Positions 39,469-48,603 of a stretch of DNA of 64,000 nucleotides are shown in pieces. The translations under genes were made by a program, and so were the position numbers. This DNA comes from JACWAE01 sp963847595 (GTDB taxonomy: Bacteria; Chloroflexota; Dehalococcoidia; SZUA-161), in assembly GCA_963847595.1 (NCBI GenBank), contig CAWKAJ010000001.1:62001-126000 (forward strand), read 5' to 3'. Each line of letters opens with the position of its first letter. Position 1 is the stretch's first letter. The notes under the pieces are model-generated. The model saw nothing but the letters and a program-made list of their open reading frames with translations. It was not told the DNA's origin and did not search any database.

Positions 39469-40680
39469 ATGACAAAAAAAGATGATGTCGTAGTTGTGAG
39501 TGCACTAAGAACGCCATTCAGCAAGTTTGGCTCTGTATTAAGAGAAGTGCACAGCTCGGAACTCGGGGCTAAGGTAATCAAGGAATCCTTGAACCGCGTA
39601 GGCATGAAGGGTAGCGACATAGATGAGCTTTACTACGGGATGTGCATACAGTCGGAAGCTGCCCTTTTGTACAATGTACTGGGGAGACAGGCTCTGTTAA
39701 AGGCAGGCCTACCAAATGATCTGGTTTCTCTCACTGTAGATAGAGCCTGCTGCTCATCTCTGGTTTGCGTCCAGTTGGGATACAGGTCTATCTTGCTGGG
39801 CGAAGCTCAGACCTGCATGGCCGTGGGGGCAGAGAATATGAGCAATACCCCCGTGGTGGTCAACGGACACCGCTGGGGACTGGGGTTAACGCCACTTACG
39901 ATGGTAGACCATCTTAATCCCATAATGTACGTAGGATATAATTCCCTGGCGAAGGATGCGGGCGAGGGTGCGGCATCGTACGGTATCGGACGAGAAATGC
40001 TGGACCAGTGGGCCCTGGGTTCTCAACAGAAGTACCAGGCAGCCGAGAAAGCTGGAAAATTCAAGGATGAATTAGTACCTGTAGAAGTGCCGCAAAAAAG
40101 AGGACCTCCTGTAGTTTTCAGCAAGGATGATTTCCCCAAGCCGGATACAACGCTGGAAGGTCTGGCAAAACTCAAGCCGATATATGGCAGTCCGTCTGTT
40201 ACTGCCGGAAATTCTCCGGGATTGGATGCGGGGGCATCGGCGATAATAATAATGAAAAGGTCCAAGGCAGAGGAGATGGGTATAAAGCCGCTGGCTACCA
40301 TTCTCTCGGCGTGCAGCGTCGCCAGGGAACCTGCCAAGCTGTCGGCAGTCCCTGGAATTGCAATACAGAAAGCTTTGGCCAAGGCTAAGGTCAGTCTGGA
40401 CGAGATAGCTGTCATCGAAGTGAACGAAGCATTTGCCGCAATGCCACTGGTCTCGACCAAAATACTGGCAGATGGAAATGAAGCTAAATGGCAAGAACTG
40501 ATGAAAAAGACTAACCCCAACGGGGGTGCGATAGCGATTGGCCATCCAGTCGGAGCAAGCGGGGCTCGTATCCTAATGACAATGATGTATGAATTGCGGA
40601 GAAGAGGTGGCGGCTTAGGTGCATGCGGCATTTGTGGAGGTTTAGCGCAGGGTGATGCCGCTGTAATTAGGGTCGACTAG
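39469..40680 (+). CDS. Acetyl-CoA C-acetyltransferase (thiolase)
   Basis: A 403-residue classical thiolase. Nucleophile Cys94 in DRACCSSLVC, NEAFAAMPL, GHPVGASGARIL with the catalytic His, and CGICGGLAQGDA with the second Cys. AAAGGAAACG precedes the ATG. Together with the dehydrogenase upstream it can make or cleave acetoacetyl-CoA. A 14-bp stem-loop 46 bases after the stop probably ends the operon. Confidence 0.93.
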   Translation: MTKKDDVVVVSALRTPFSKFGSVLREVHSSELGAKVIKESLNRVGMKGSDIDELYYGMCIQSEAALLYNVLGRQALLKAGLPNDLVSLTVDRACCSSLVCVQLGYRSILLGEAQTCMAVGAENMSNTPVVVNGHRWGLGLTPLTMVDHLNPIMYVGYNSLAKDAGEGAASYGIGREMLDQWALGSQQKYQAAEKAGKFKDELVPVEVPQKRGPPVVFSKDDFPKPDTTLEGLAKLKPIYGSPSVTAGNSPGLDAGASAIIIMKRSKAEEMGIKPLATILSACSVAREPAKLSAVPGIAIQKALAKAKVSLDEIAVIEVNEAFAAMPLVSTKILADGNEAKWQELMKKTNPNGGAIAIGHPVGASGARILMTMMYELRRRGGGLGACGICGGLAQGDAAVIRVD

Positions 40681-40726
40681 AGCGATTTCATGCAGAGCAA
40701 ATAAGAGCAAAACCAACGTCATAAAT

Positions 40727-40762
40727 GGTGAGTCCCCCATGAACCTCGATGGGGGACTCACC
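40727..40762. terminator. 14-bp perfect stem-loop after the thiolase operon
   Basis: GGTGAGTCCCCCAT (40727-40740) and ATGGGGGACTCACC (40749-40762), loop of eight bases. No T tract follows, so it may be a terminator or a message-protecting hairpin. Confidence 0.6.
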
Positions 40763-40796
40763 AGCTTCGGGCAGTCACACGACTTGGGCAGGGAAT

Positions 40797-40889
40797 ATGA
40801 ATAAGAGAAAAAGGGTAGCAGAGCTGAAGCACCGCCGCAAGAGCAAGAAGCTGGAAGAGAAGAGAAAAGCTCTGAAGCCCGCAAAATAA
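40797..40889 (+). CDS. Very small basic protein
   Basis: A 30-residue ORF starting MNKRKRVAELKHRRKSKKLE; 16 of 30 residues are Lys, Arg or His. AGGGA lies at normal distance ahead. Tiny Lys/Arg-rich proteins of this size and pattern occur as ribosome-associated or DUF proteins in several phyla, but I cannot assign this one. Coding potential rests on the ribosome site and composition only. Confidence 0.4.
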   Translation: MNKRKRVAELKHRRKSKKLEEKRKALKPAK

Positions 40890-40927
40890 AAGAAAACTAA
40901 TTCCGCTTCGGTAGGGGGCAGGCAATA

Positions 40928-41932
40928 ATGCCAGAGCTAGAAGCGCTGGTAAAAGCGCTGTCGAACCCCAAAGCATATCCTCACAGCCCGAAGTCAGTCG
41001 AGTTGGTGCAGACTCAAATATCCTTTGTCTTTCTTGCCGGAGATTATGTCTACAAGATAAAGAAGCCCGTCGACTTCGGGTTTCTCGATTTTACTACTCT
41101 GGAGAAACGACGCTTTTACTGCAATCAAGAGGTCGCGCTAAACAGGCGCCTTTGTCCCAATATCTACCTCGGGGTAGCAGCTATAACAAGGAGAGGGAGG
41201 AGCTTCACGGTCGAGGGTAGCGGCAAGGAGGTCGAATGCGCAGTGAAAATGCGCCCACTTCCCTATCAGAGGATGATGGATAGGATGCTGCAAAGCGACC
41301 AAGTAACCCCACAAATGGTAGAGATGGTTGCTAAAAGGCTGGTAGAATTTCACCGCCAGGCAGAGCTCAGCAAGGAACAGGCTAAAATCGGCGGGCTTGA
41401 TGTCGTAACTCAAAACGCTGAGGAGAACTTTTCTCAGGTCAGTAGTTATGTCAACCAAACCATCACCAAGGTGCAATACGAACGGATAAAGGATTACACG
41501 CATTCCTTTCTCAAAAGGAATGCTGCGCTATTCGCCAAAAGGGTTAAAGAGGGCAGGATAAGGGACTGCCATGGAGACCTGCATGCAGCGCATATCTGCT
41601 TCATAGACGGGCTATGTATCTTCGACTGTATCGAATTCAATGATAGATTCAGATATATCGATGTTGCCAGCGAGATCGCTTTCCTGGCTATGGACCTGGA
41701 TTTTCACAGACGACCCGAGCTGTCGGAGCACTTCGCCGGCGCGTATGTAAAAGCGTCCGGAGACAAAGAACTGCTCAAGCTGCTGGACTTCTATAAGTGC
41801 TACCGGGCCTATGTTCGGGGAAAGGTGGAAGGCTTCCAGTTGGATGACCCTCATATCTCGGGTGACCAGAAGTCTAAAACGCTAGGCAAAGCCAGAAGGT
41901 ATTTCGAGCTGGCGGAATCGTATATATCGTAG
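40928..41932 (+). CDS. Aminoglycoside phosphotransferase-like protein (COG2187)
   Basis: A 334-residue protein matching the N-terminal half of the widespread bifunctional phosphotransferase/ATP-binding proteins. N-terminal VQTQISFVFLAGDYVYKIKKPVDFGFLDF contains the ATP-binding Lys region. The kinase-like catalytic loop is DCHGDLHAAHICF and the metal-binding Asp is in FDCIEFNDRFR. The fused AAA-type kinase half is here a separate gene 38 bases downstream. Substrate unknown; antibiotic resistance is not implied. Confidence 0.85.
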   Translation: MPELEALVKALSNPKAYPHSPKSVELVQTQISFVFLAGDYVYKIKKPVDFGFLDFTTLEKRRFYCNQEVALNRRLCPNIYLGVAAITRRGRSFTVEGSGKEVECAVKMRPLPYQRMMDRMLQSDQVTPQMVEMVAKRLVEFHRQAELSKEQAKIGGLDVVTQNAEENFSQVSSYVNQTITKVQYERIKDYTHSFLKRNAALFAKRVKEGRIRDCHGDLHAAHICFIDGLCIFDCIEFNDRFRYIDVASEIAFLAMDLDFHRRPELSEHFAGAYVKASGDKELLKLLDFYKCYRAYVRGKVEGFQLDDPHISGDQKSKTLGKARRYFELAESYIS

Positions 41933-41970
41933 CTTCCCGATTTATAGGAGGAGTGCACAGGGGTGGCAAA

Positions 41971-42573
41971 ATGAAAGAGCCGTTCGCTAAGTTCGTAAAG
42001 GCCAATCTCGGGCCTAACATATTGCTCATCACCGTCGGGCTTCCCGCCTCCTGGAAGACTGAGACAAGCGAGGAAATAGCGAAGATAAAGGGCTATACTA
42101 TAGTTCGAACAGACCTTATCAGGAAAGAAGTGCTGAAGGGCGAAGACATTTTCGACGAAAAGGTCGCCTCGAATATGGATAAGAGGATGCTGGTCTACGA
42201 TGAGACCTTCAGGCAGACAGAGCAGCTTCTGCAGAAGGGCGGGGGTGCTATAATAGATGCCACCTTTATCACACAATCGCTGAGGAGGCGTGCCGCTGCC
42301 CTTGCCGCCAAATACAGGCGAACTTTTGTCATACTGCAAACGCAGTGTCCGAGGGAGGTATCACTGGCACGGATAGCGAGACGCACCAAAGAGAAGTACG
42401 AATCGAACGCGCTTACCGAACAAGCTTATATCAATAACGAGAAGAAGTTCGAGAAGGTGGACCTGGCTGACCTGAAGCGGTTAAACCCCAAGCTTGACAT
42501 CCTTCACCTGATAGTCGATACCCAATACGATCCGCCTGAAGACTGGTATATTATCGGTATGGAGAAGAGATAA
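41971..42573 (+). CDS. P-loop kinase-like protein with unusual Walker A
   Basis: A 200-residue protein matching the C-terminal kinase half (COG0645 type) of the fused proteins. The P-loop reads GLPASWKT (residues 23-30): Trp28 takes the place of the conserved Gly before the Lys. DLIRKEVL and GGGAIIDATFI follow as expected, with a basic lid (RIARRTKEKYESNALTE). Start ATG at 41971; a GTG at 41953 is possible but too close to AGGAGG. Either the pocket tolerates Trp or the nucleotide chemistry has changed. Confidence 0.75.
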   Translation: MKEPFAKFVKANLGPNILLITVGLPASWKTETSEEIAKIKGYTIVRTDLIRKEVLKGEDIFDEKVASNMDKRMLVYDETFRQTEQLLQKGGGAIIDATFITQSLRRRAAALAAKYRRTFVILQTQCPREVSLARIARRTKEKYESNALTEQAYINNEKKFEKVDLADLKRLNPKLDILHLIVDTQYDPPEDWYIIGMEKR

Positions 42574-42617
42574 AATACAGGGAGCCGTTCACCGCGGAGA
42601 GCGCTGAGAACGCAGAG

Positions 42618-43538
42618 ATGAAAATAGATTTGCAGATACATACTAAAACCGGCTCGGATGGCATCTGGCCAGTCGAAGAGGTCTTCAAAGAGGCTAAGAG
42701 AAGGAATATAGAATTTCTCTCTATCACTGACCACGACTCCGTAGAAGCCCAGGCAAGAGCAATAGTCCTGGCCCGAGACTATGGGATTTCTTATATAACT
42801 GGCATAGAATTGAATGTTACATTTGAATATCCTCCCAACGAGGGCAAATCTGCCAAGTCGTACTCTCTGGATTTCCTCGGATATCAGTACGATATAGAAA
42901 ACCAGGAGTTGAAGAACAAGCTCCAAACGATGAGACAGCACAGGGAGGCCAGAGCACGTAAGATTTTGGAGAACTTAAATGCTGAGTTCGACAAAGAGGG
43001 CCTCGAAAGATTCACAGAGAAAGACCTGGAAAACATACAGGCTACTGTAGATGGCGCGTTCGGCAGACCTCATATAGCCAATTACATGGTGAAGAAAGGA
43101 ATCGTTAAAAACAGGCAAGAGGCATTCGACAAGTATCTGGTGAAATGCGATGTGCCCAAGTATCCGCTTTCTCTTGCCGAAGCATCCAGGTTGATCAGAA
43201 ATGCTGGAGGAGTACTTGTATTTGCCCACCCCAATGACCCTGGCGGAACGTCTTTGGTAACTATAACGCGCGATCTGGTCAAGCAGACGAAGATAATCGA
43301 GGAATACATGCTTGAGTGTGTCGACGGAATCGAGTGCTGGCATACCAAACATGATGCTAAGACTACGGCTCACTACATCGAGTTCTGCAGGAGCCACAAT
43401 CTGATCATGACCGGCGGCAGCGATTGCCACCAAAATCCCGTTCTGATGGGCACCCTGAATATACCTGACTGGGTTGCGGAGCAGTTCAAGTCGAAGTCAA
43501 CTAGGAAAGTCAACAAATTCAAAGGAGTATTATCGTGA
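42618..43538 (+). CDS. PHP-domain metal-dependent phosphoesterase
   Basis: A 306-residue PHP-domain protein. DLQIHTKTGSDG at the N-terminus corresponds to the usual HxH motif, but the first His is Gln6 while His8 is kept. ITDHDSVEA, a GIELNV Glu, FAHPNDPGG and GGSDCHQN complete the metal site. Relatives act as phosphatases or nucleases on nucleotides and RNA ends. It overlaps ahcY by four bases (GTGA), so it may act on a product of SAM or adenosine metabolism, but this is a guess. Confidence 0.82.
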   Translation: MKIDLQIHTKTGSDGIWPVEEVFKEAKRRNIEFLSITDHDSVEAQARAIVLARDYGISYITGIELNVTFEYPPNEGKSAKSYSLDFLGYQYDIENQELKNKLQTMRQHREARARKILENLNAEFDKEGLERFTEKDLENIQATVDGAFGRPHIANYMVKKGIVKNRQEAFDKYLVKCDVPKYPLSLAEASRLIRNAGGVLVFAHPNDPGGTSLVTITRDLVKQTKIIEEYMLECVDGIECWHTKHDAKTTAHYIEFCRSHNLIMTGGSDCHQNPVLMGTLNIPDWVAEQFKSKSTRKVNKFKGVLS

Positions 43539-44809
43539 GACGAAGAATAACAGGCAATAGCGATATCAAAGACCCATCCCTGTCCTCAGCAGGAGAACTC
43601 CGGGTGCAGTGGGCGTCTCGCGAGATGCCAGTGTTACAGTTGATCAGGAAAAGGTTTGCTAAAAGTAAACCCCTTAAAGGGGTCCGCATTTCTGCCTGTC
43701 TTCACATCACCACCGAGACAGCCAACCTGGCATTAACCCTAAAGGCAGGTGGCGCTGATTTAGCCCTCTGCGCCTCTAATCCTCTATCAACTCAGGATGA
43801 TGCGGCTGCCTACTTAGTTATGGAAGAGGGCATCCCTGTCTTTGCCATCAAAGGTGAAGACAACAAGACCTACTATAAACACATCAATGCCGCCCTGGAC
43901 CACAAACCTAATATCACGATGGACGATGGCGCTGACCTTGTGGCATCGATTCACAAGGAACGTAAAGAGCTTGTCGCCAATATAATCGGGGGGACCGAAG
44001 AAACAACTACAGGAGTGATCAGGCTGAGGAGCCTGGAGCAGGAGAAAAGGCTGAAATACCCCATTATTGCAGTGAACGATGCCCAGACAAAGCATTTCTT
44101 TGACAACCGCTATGGGACAGGGCAAAGCACCATGGACGGCATCACGCGGGCGACCAATATTCTCTGGGCAGGCAAGAAAGTAGTGATTTGCGGTTACGGC
44201 TGGTGCGGTCGAGGGGTTGCCCTGAGGGCAAAGGGATTCGGTGCTCACGTCATCGTGTGTGAAGTTGACCCTATCCGCGCTCTGGAAGCAGTTATGGACG
44301 GCTACCCGGTGATGCCGCTCCTCGAAGTAGCCAAAATAGGTGATATCTTTATCACAGTCACCGGGGGGCTGCATATAATTGACAGTGAACATATGCGGGC
44401 GATGAAAGACGGGGCAATCATGGCAAACAGCGGCCATTTCAACGTGGAGATTAACATCCCCGCCTTAGAGAAACTGGCGGTGGACAAAAAGCAGATACGG
44501 GGGTCGGTGGAGCAATACACACTCGCTGATAAGAAACATCTTTACCTTCTCGGAGAAGGCAGGCTAATCAATCTGGCTGCTGCCGAAGGGCACCCCGCAA
44601 GCGTTATGGATATGAGCTTCGCCAATCAGGCCCTTTGCGCCGAGTATATGGTCAAAAGAGGCAAGGAACTCAAGCCCAAGGTCTACCCTGTTCCCGAGGA
44701 AGTGGACAAAGAAGTGGGCAGGCTCAAGCTGAAGGCCATGGGGATTAAAATTGACACCTTGACTCCGGAACAAAGAAAATATCTGGAGAGTTGGGAAGCA
44801 GGAACTTAA
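43535..44809 (+). CDS. ahcY: Adenosylhomocysteinase
   Basis: A 424-residue S-adenosylhomocysteine hydrolase yielding homocysteine and adenosine. ACLHITTETANL, the substrate-binding Asp/Glu region, DDGADLV, the NAD-binding VVICGYGWCGRGVALRAKGFGAHV and the C-terminal YTLADKKHLYLLGEGRLINLAAAEGHP are clear. GTG start with AAAGGAG ahead. It lacks the extra insert of plant and some bacterial forms. With metK immediately downstream it closes the SAM cycle together with core methionine synthase. Confidence 0.96.
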   Translation: MRRRITGNSDIKDPSLSSAGELRVQWASREMPVLQLIRKRFAKSKPLKGVRISACLHITTETANLALTLKAGGADLALCASNPLSTQDDAAAYLVMEEGIPVFAIKGEDNKTYYKHINAALDHKPNITMDDGADLVASIHKERKELVANIIGGTEETTTGVIRLRSLEQEKRLKYPIIAVNDAQTKHFFDNRYGTGQSTMDGITRATNILWAGKKVVICGYGWCGRGVALRAKGFGAHVIVCEVDPIRALEAVMDGYPVMPLLEVAKIGDIFITVTGGLHIIDSEHMRAMKDGAIMANSGHFNVEINIPALEKLAVDKKQIRGSVEQYTLADKKHLYLLGEGRLINLAAAEGHPASVMDMSFANQALCAEYMVKRGKELKPKVYPVPEEVDKEVGRLKLKAMGIKIDTLTPEQRKYLESWEAGT

Positions 44810-44825
44810 AGGAAAGGAAAGGCCA

Positions 44826-46058
44826 ATGACTACTACTTTCATGAAATCACCATGCATGCTGGTAACCTCGGAATCGGTCACAGAGGGTCACCCGGATAAG
44901 CTCTGCGACCTGATTTCAGACTCTGTATTAGACGCGATTATGGCTCAGGACCCAAGGGCGAGGGTAGCCTGCGAAAGCATGGCGACCACCGGTCTGGTGA
45001 TCGTGATGGGGGAGATCACCACCAAATGTTATGTGGAAATACCGCAGATTGTTCGTGAAACGGTACGCGGGGTAGGCTACACTCGCGCCAAGTACGGGTT
45101 CGATTGCGATACCTGCGGCGTCATCGTCTCGATTAAGGAGCAATCTCCTGACATCGCGATGGGAGTGGACCATTCCATGGAGACAAGGCAGAAAGAGGAC
45201 AACTCAAATGAGAAAGAGAAGTTGGGGGCCGGCGACCAGGGAATGATGATAGGATTTGCCTGCAACGAAACCCCTGAACTCATGCCACTACCAATTACCC
45301 TGGCCCACAAGCTCTGCCAACGCCTGGCTCAAGTGAGAAAGGATGGAACCCTACCCTACCTGCGACCCGATGGCAAATCGCAGGTAACCGTTGAATATGA
45401 CTGCGGAGTGCCTAAACGGATTGAGGCGGTAGTCATCGGTGCCCAGCACAATGAGGCAACCAGCAACGAGGTCATCCACCGGGATATTCAGGAGTTGGTG
45501 ATAAAAAATGTAATTCCTCGTGATCTCCTGGACAAAAAGACCAAGTATTATATCAACGCCACCGGACGCTTTGTGGTCGGCGGGCCGATGGGAGACACCG
45601 GGCTTACCGGGCGCAAGATACTGGTTGACACCTACGGAGGCATTGCCCGGCATGGGGGCGGGTCTTTCTCGGGGAAAGACCCTACCAAAGTAGACCGTTC
45701 CGCTGCTTATTACGCCCGCTATGCCGCCAAGAACATCGTTGCTGCCGGGCTAGCTGAGCGCCTGGAGATTCAAGTCTCCTATGCCATAGGGATAGCCCAC
45801 CCGCTCTCTATCTCCATCGAGACATTTGGCACTGCCAAGGTGGATGAAGAACTAATTGAGAAGCTGCTCAAAAAGCACTTCGATTTTCGCCCCGGAGCCA
45901 TCATCGAGTCGCTGGAGCTGCGCCGCCCCATATTTAAACAAGTGGCCGCCTATGGCCACTTCGGGCGCAACGACCTTGACCTGTCCTGGGAGCGCACCGA
46001 CAAGGCAGCGAAGCTGAGGGCAGATGCCGGACTCAAGCCGAGCGAGGAGTGTAAGTGA
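44826..46058 (+). CDS. metK: S-adenosylmethionine synthase
   Basis: A 410-residue MetK making SAM from methionine and ATP. VTEGHPDKLCDLISD carries the ATP-binding His22, GAGDQGMMIGFAC is the nucleotide loop, and GGGSFSGKDPTKVDRSAAY the phosphate-binding region. Length and motifs are those of the bacterial enzyme. AAGGAAAGG precedes the ATG. No SAM riboswitch was seen upstream. The last codons overlap the nucleotidyltransferase start. Confidence 0.97.
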   Translation: MTTTFMKSPCMLVTSESVTEGHPDKLCDLISDSVLDAIMAQDPRARVACESMATTGLVIVMGEITTKCYVEIPQIVRETVRGVGYTRAKYGFDCDTCGVIVSIKEQSPDIAMGVDHSMETRQKEDNSNEKEKLGAGDQGMMIGFACNETPELMPLPITLAHKLCQRLAQVRKDGTLPYLRPDGKSQVTVEYDCGVPKRIEAVVIGAQHNEATSNEVIHRDIQELVIKNVIPRDLLDKKTKYYINATGRFVVGGPMGDTGLTGRKILVDTYGGIARHGGGSFSGKDPTKVDRSAAYYARYAAKNIVAAGLAERLEIQVSYAIGIAHPLSISIETFGTAKVDEELIEKLLKKHFDFRPGAIIESLELRRPIFKQVAAYGHFGRNDLDLSWERTDKAAKLRADAGLKPSEECK

Positions 46059-47167
46059 AAGCGATCATCCTTGTAGGTGGGGAGGGACTGCGGCTGCGTC
46101 CTCTCACCTGCAACCTGCCCAAGCCTATGGTCCCGATTGTGAACAGACCATTTCTGGAGCATATGGTGGAACACCTCAAGAAACACCATATCGACGAGAT
46201 TGTACTCGCCATTTGCTATCTGCCAGACCGTATCCAGCGCCATTTTGGGGATGGCAGCAGCTTCGGAGTTGAGTTGAGCTACGCAGTTGAGCAGACACCG
46301 CTGGGGACCGGCGGGGCAGTGAAGAACTCGGAACGGTTTCTGGACAATACCTTCCTGGTATTCAACGGGGATATATTCAGCGACTTAGACCTTACCGAGA
46401 TGATAAAATTTCACCGAGCCCACAAGGCAAAGGCTACCATCGCGCTTACTCCTGTAGATGACCCCACAGCATACGGAGTAGTCGAGCTGGATAGCCGGAA
46501 CAGGGTTAAAGGGTTCGTCGAGAAGCCGAGCCGGGACAAGGTGACCTCCAACCTGATCAACGCCGGCATCTACGTCCTGGAACCGGAGATGTTGGAACTT
46601 ATACCAGCCGGCGTTCGTTCCATGCTGGAGAGAGGGCTTTTCCCTGACCTGGTGAAACGCGGCATCCCTTTTTACGGCTATCAGTCCCATGCCTACTGGC
46701 TCGACACCGGCAAACCAGACGACTACTTGAAGCTAAATCACGACCTCCTGATGGGCAAGGCCGTCTCCAATCTTCCGGGCAAAGCGATAGCTGACGACAT
46801 CTGGGCAGAGGCAGGCTGCAAAATACATCCTTCAGTCAAGCTCACTGGGCCGATAGTGATGGGCAGAGGTTGCATCATCAAGCAAAACGCTAAGATTTCA
46901 GGGCCGACTGTCCTGGGCAACAGGAGTATTATTGGACAAGGCTGCATCTTAGATGAGGCGATACTCTGGCAGAATGTTAAGCTGGGCAAGAATGTAACTG
47001 TAAGAAACAGCGTGATAGGCAATGACACTACCGTAAAAGACAATACCTGGGTTACCGATGGCTCCATTATCGGCGATGATGTTACTATAGGCAGCGGCAA
47101 CAAGCTGGAGCACGGCATCAAGGTCTGGGCAAGCAAGACCATCGAGGATAATGCTATTTCATTTTAG
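46055..47167 (+). CDS. Sugar nucleotidyltransferase (NDP-sugar synthase, ManC/GlmU-like)
   Basis: A 370-residue protein with the Rossmann nucleotidyltransferase domain (1-230; motif LVGGEGLRLRPLTCNLPKPM, metal-binding Asp in FNGDIFSDLD) and a left-handed beta-helix of hexapeptide repeats (about 250-365; VKLTGPIVMGRGCIIKQNAK and similar). Most likely mannose-1-phosphate guanylyltransferase or glucose-1-phosphate thymidylyltransferase. The neighbouring phosphomannose isomerase and phosphohexomutase favour GDP-mannose. GTG start overlapping metK (GTGA). Confidence 0.88.
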   Translation: MKAIILVGGEGLRLRPLTCNLPKPMVPIVNRPFLEHMVEHLKKHHIDEIVLAICYLPDRIQRHFGDGSSFGVELSYAVEQTPLGTGGAVKNSERFLDNTFLVFNGDIFSDLDLTEMIKFHRAHKAKATIALTPVDDPTAYGVVELDSRNRVKGFVEKPSRDKVTSNLINAGIYVLEPEMLELIPAGVRSMLERGLFPDLVKRGIPFYGYQSHAYWLDTGKPDDYLKLNHDLLMGKAVSNLPGKAIADDIWAEAGCKIHPSVKLTGPIVMGRGCIIKQNAKISGPTVLGNRSIIGQGCILDEAILWQNVKLGKNVTVRNSVIGNDTTVKDNTWVTDGSIIGDDVTIGSGNKLEHGIKVWASKTIEDNAISF

Positions 47168-47178
47168 AGAAGGTTAAA

Positions 47179-48603
47179 ATGCCACCAATTATCAAGTTCG
47201 GCACTGATGGCTGGCGAGGCGTAACCGCCGAGGACTTCACTTTCGACAACGTCCGCGCCTGCGCCCAGGGGGTAGCAGACTATCTGATGGATAGAGGCAT
47301 CGCCAAACAGGGCTTGATGATTGGCTACGACACCAGGTTCGCCTCGGAGGATTTCGCCGCTGCGGTAGCCGAGGTGATAGCTGGCAATGGGATCAAGGCA
47401 TACCTCAATCCCAAGCCAGCGCCAACTCCTGTGATCAGCTACGCCATTGTGGCCCAAAAAGCAGCGGGGGCAGTTATCATCACCGCCAGCCACAACCCTG
47501 CTATATGGAACGGGTTCAAATATAAACCGGAGTACGGCGGAAGCGCTTCGCCTGAGGTGACCGCCGAACTGGAGAGGCGCATCCATCAAATCGTGAGCAG
47601 CGGCAAGGTAAAGCGACTTGCACTATCGGATGGCCTGAAACAGGGGCTGATCGAATATCACGATCCGGCACCGGTCTATCTGAGCCAGATCGCTAAACTG
47701 GTCGACCTGGAAGGGATACGCAAAGCGAGATTGAATATTGCCGTAGATTCCATGTATGGCGCCGGTGCCGGCTACTTCAGGAGATTATTGACAGGCGGCA
47801 ACATCAAGATAATCGAGCTCAATGCTAAACGCAATCCCCTCTTCCCTGGAATACAGCCGGAGCCCATTGCCTCGCACCTGACCAAGCTTTCCAAGAGAGT
47901 GAAGGCGAGCGGTGCAGATGTGGGACTGGCAACGGACGGCGATTCTGACCGCATCGGCGTCCTCGACGAAAACGGCGTGTTCGTGACGCAACTTCAGGTA
48001 TTTGCCTTGCTCACCCTGTATCTCCTGGAGATTCGTGGAGAGCGGGGAGCAATCGTCAAGTCCGTAACCACCACAGACATGGTCTACAAGCTGGGTGAAC
48101 TTTACTCGGTCCCTGTATTTGAGACACCAGTTGGCTTCAAATACCTCGGCCCCAAGATGATGGCCGAAAACGCCCTTATCGGGGGCGAGGAGAGCGGCGG
48201 CTTCGGCTACCGTGGGCATATCCCGGAGCGCGATGGTATACTATCAGGATTGTACATACTCGATTTTATGGTAAAAACGGGCAAGAAGCCCTCAGAACTG
48301 ATAGAATATCTTTACAGCAAGGTAGGGCCTCATCACTACAACCGAATCGATTTCCATTTCTCTGAGGAGAAACGAGAAGCTGTGATAAATCGCTTGAGCC
48401 AGCTCAAGCCCAGCGAGATCGATAATACAAAGGTAACCAAGAGGGACACAGTGGATGGTTTTCGCTTCCGGCTCAGCGATGGAAGCTGGCTTCTGATCCG
48501 CCTCTCCGGGACAGAGCCAGTCCTGCGTATATATGCCGAAAGCGACTCTCCGGAACATGTGGAAAGATTACTTAAGGCAGGAGAGGAATTGGCGGGTATT
48601 TAG
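47179..48603 (+). CDS. Phosphoglucomutase/phosphomannomutase
   Basis: A 474-residue alpha-D-phosphohexomutase. FGTDGWRG at the N-terminus, the phosphoserine loop ITASHNPAIWNGFKYK, the metal loop ATDGDSDRIG, GGEESGGFGYRGHIPERDG for sugar specificity and the phosphate-binding RLSGTEPVLRIYAE. It converts mannose-6-P to mannose-1-P or the glucose pair. It sits between the nucleotidyltransferase and the isomerase, consistent with a single route from fructose-6-P to an NDP-sugar. Confidence 0.93.
   Translation: MPPIIKFGTDGWRGVTAEDFTFDNVRACAQGVADYLMDRGIAKQGLMIGYDTRFASEDFAAAVAEVIAGNGIKAYLNPKPAPTPVISYAIVAQKAAGAVIITASHNPAIWNGFKYKPEYGGSASPEVTAELERRIHQIVSSGKVKRLALSDGLKQGLIEYHDPAPVYLSQIAKLVDLEGIRKARLNIAVDSMYGAGAGYFRRLLTGGNIKIIELNAKRNPLFPGIQPEPIASHLTKLSKRVKASGADVGLATDGDSDRIGVLDENGVFVTQLQVFALLTLYLLEIRGERGAIVKSVTTTDMVYKLGELYSVPVFETPVGFKYLGPKMMAENALIGGEESGGFGYRGHIPERDGILSGLYILDFMVKTGKKPSELIEYLYSKVGPHHYNRIDFHFSEEKREAVINRLSQLKPSEIDNTKVTKRDTVDGFRFRLSDGSWLLIRLSGTEPVLRIYAESDSPEHVERLLKAGEELAGI

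Noticed and set aside
43535..46058. SAM riboswitch controlling ahcY-metK
   Set aside because: The genes are tightly packed behind the PHP gene with no leader long enough to hold one.
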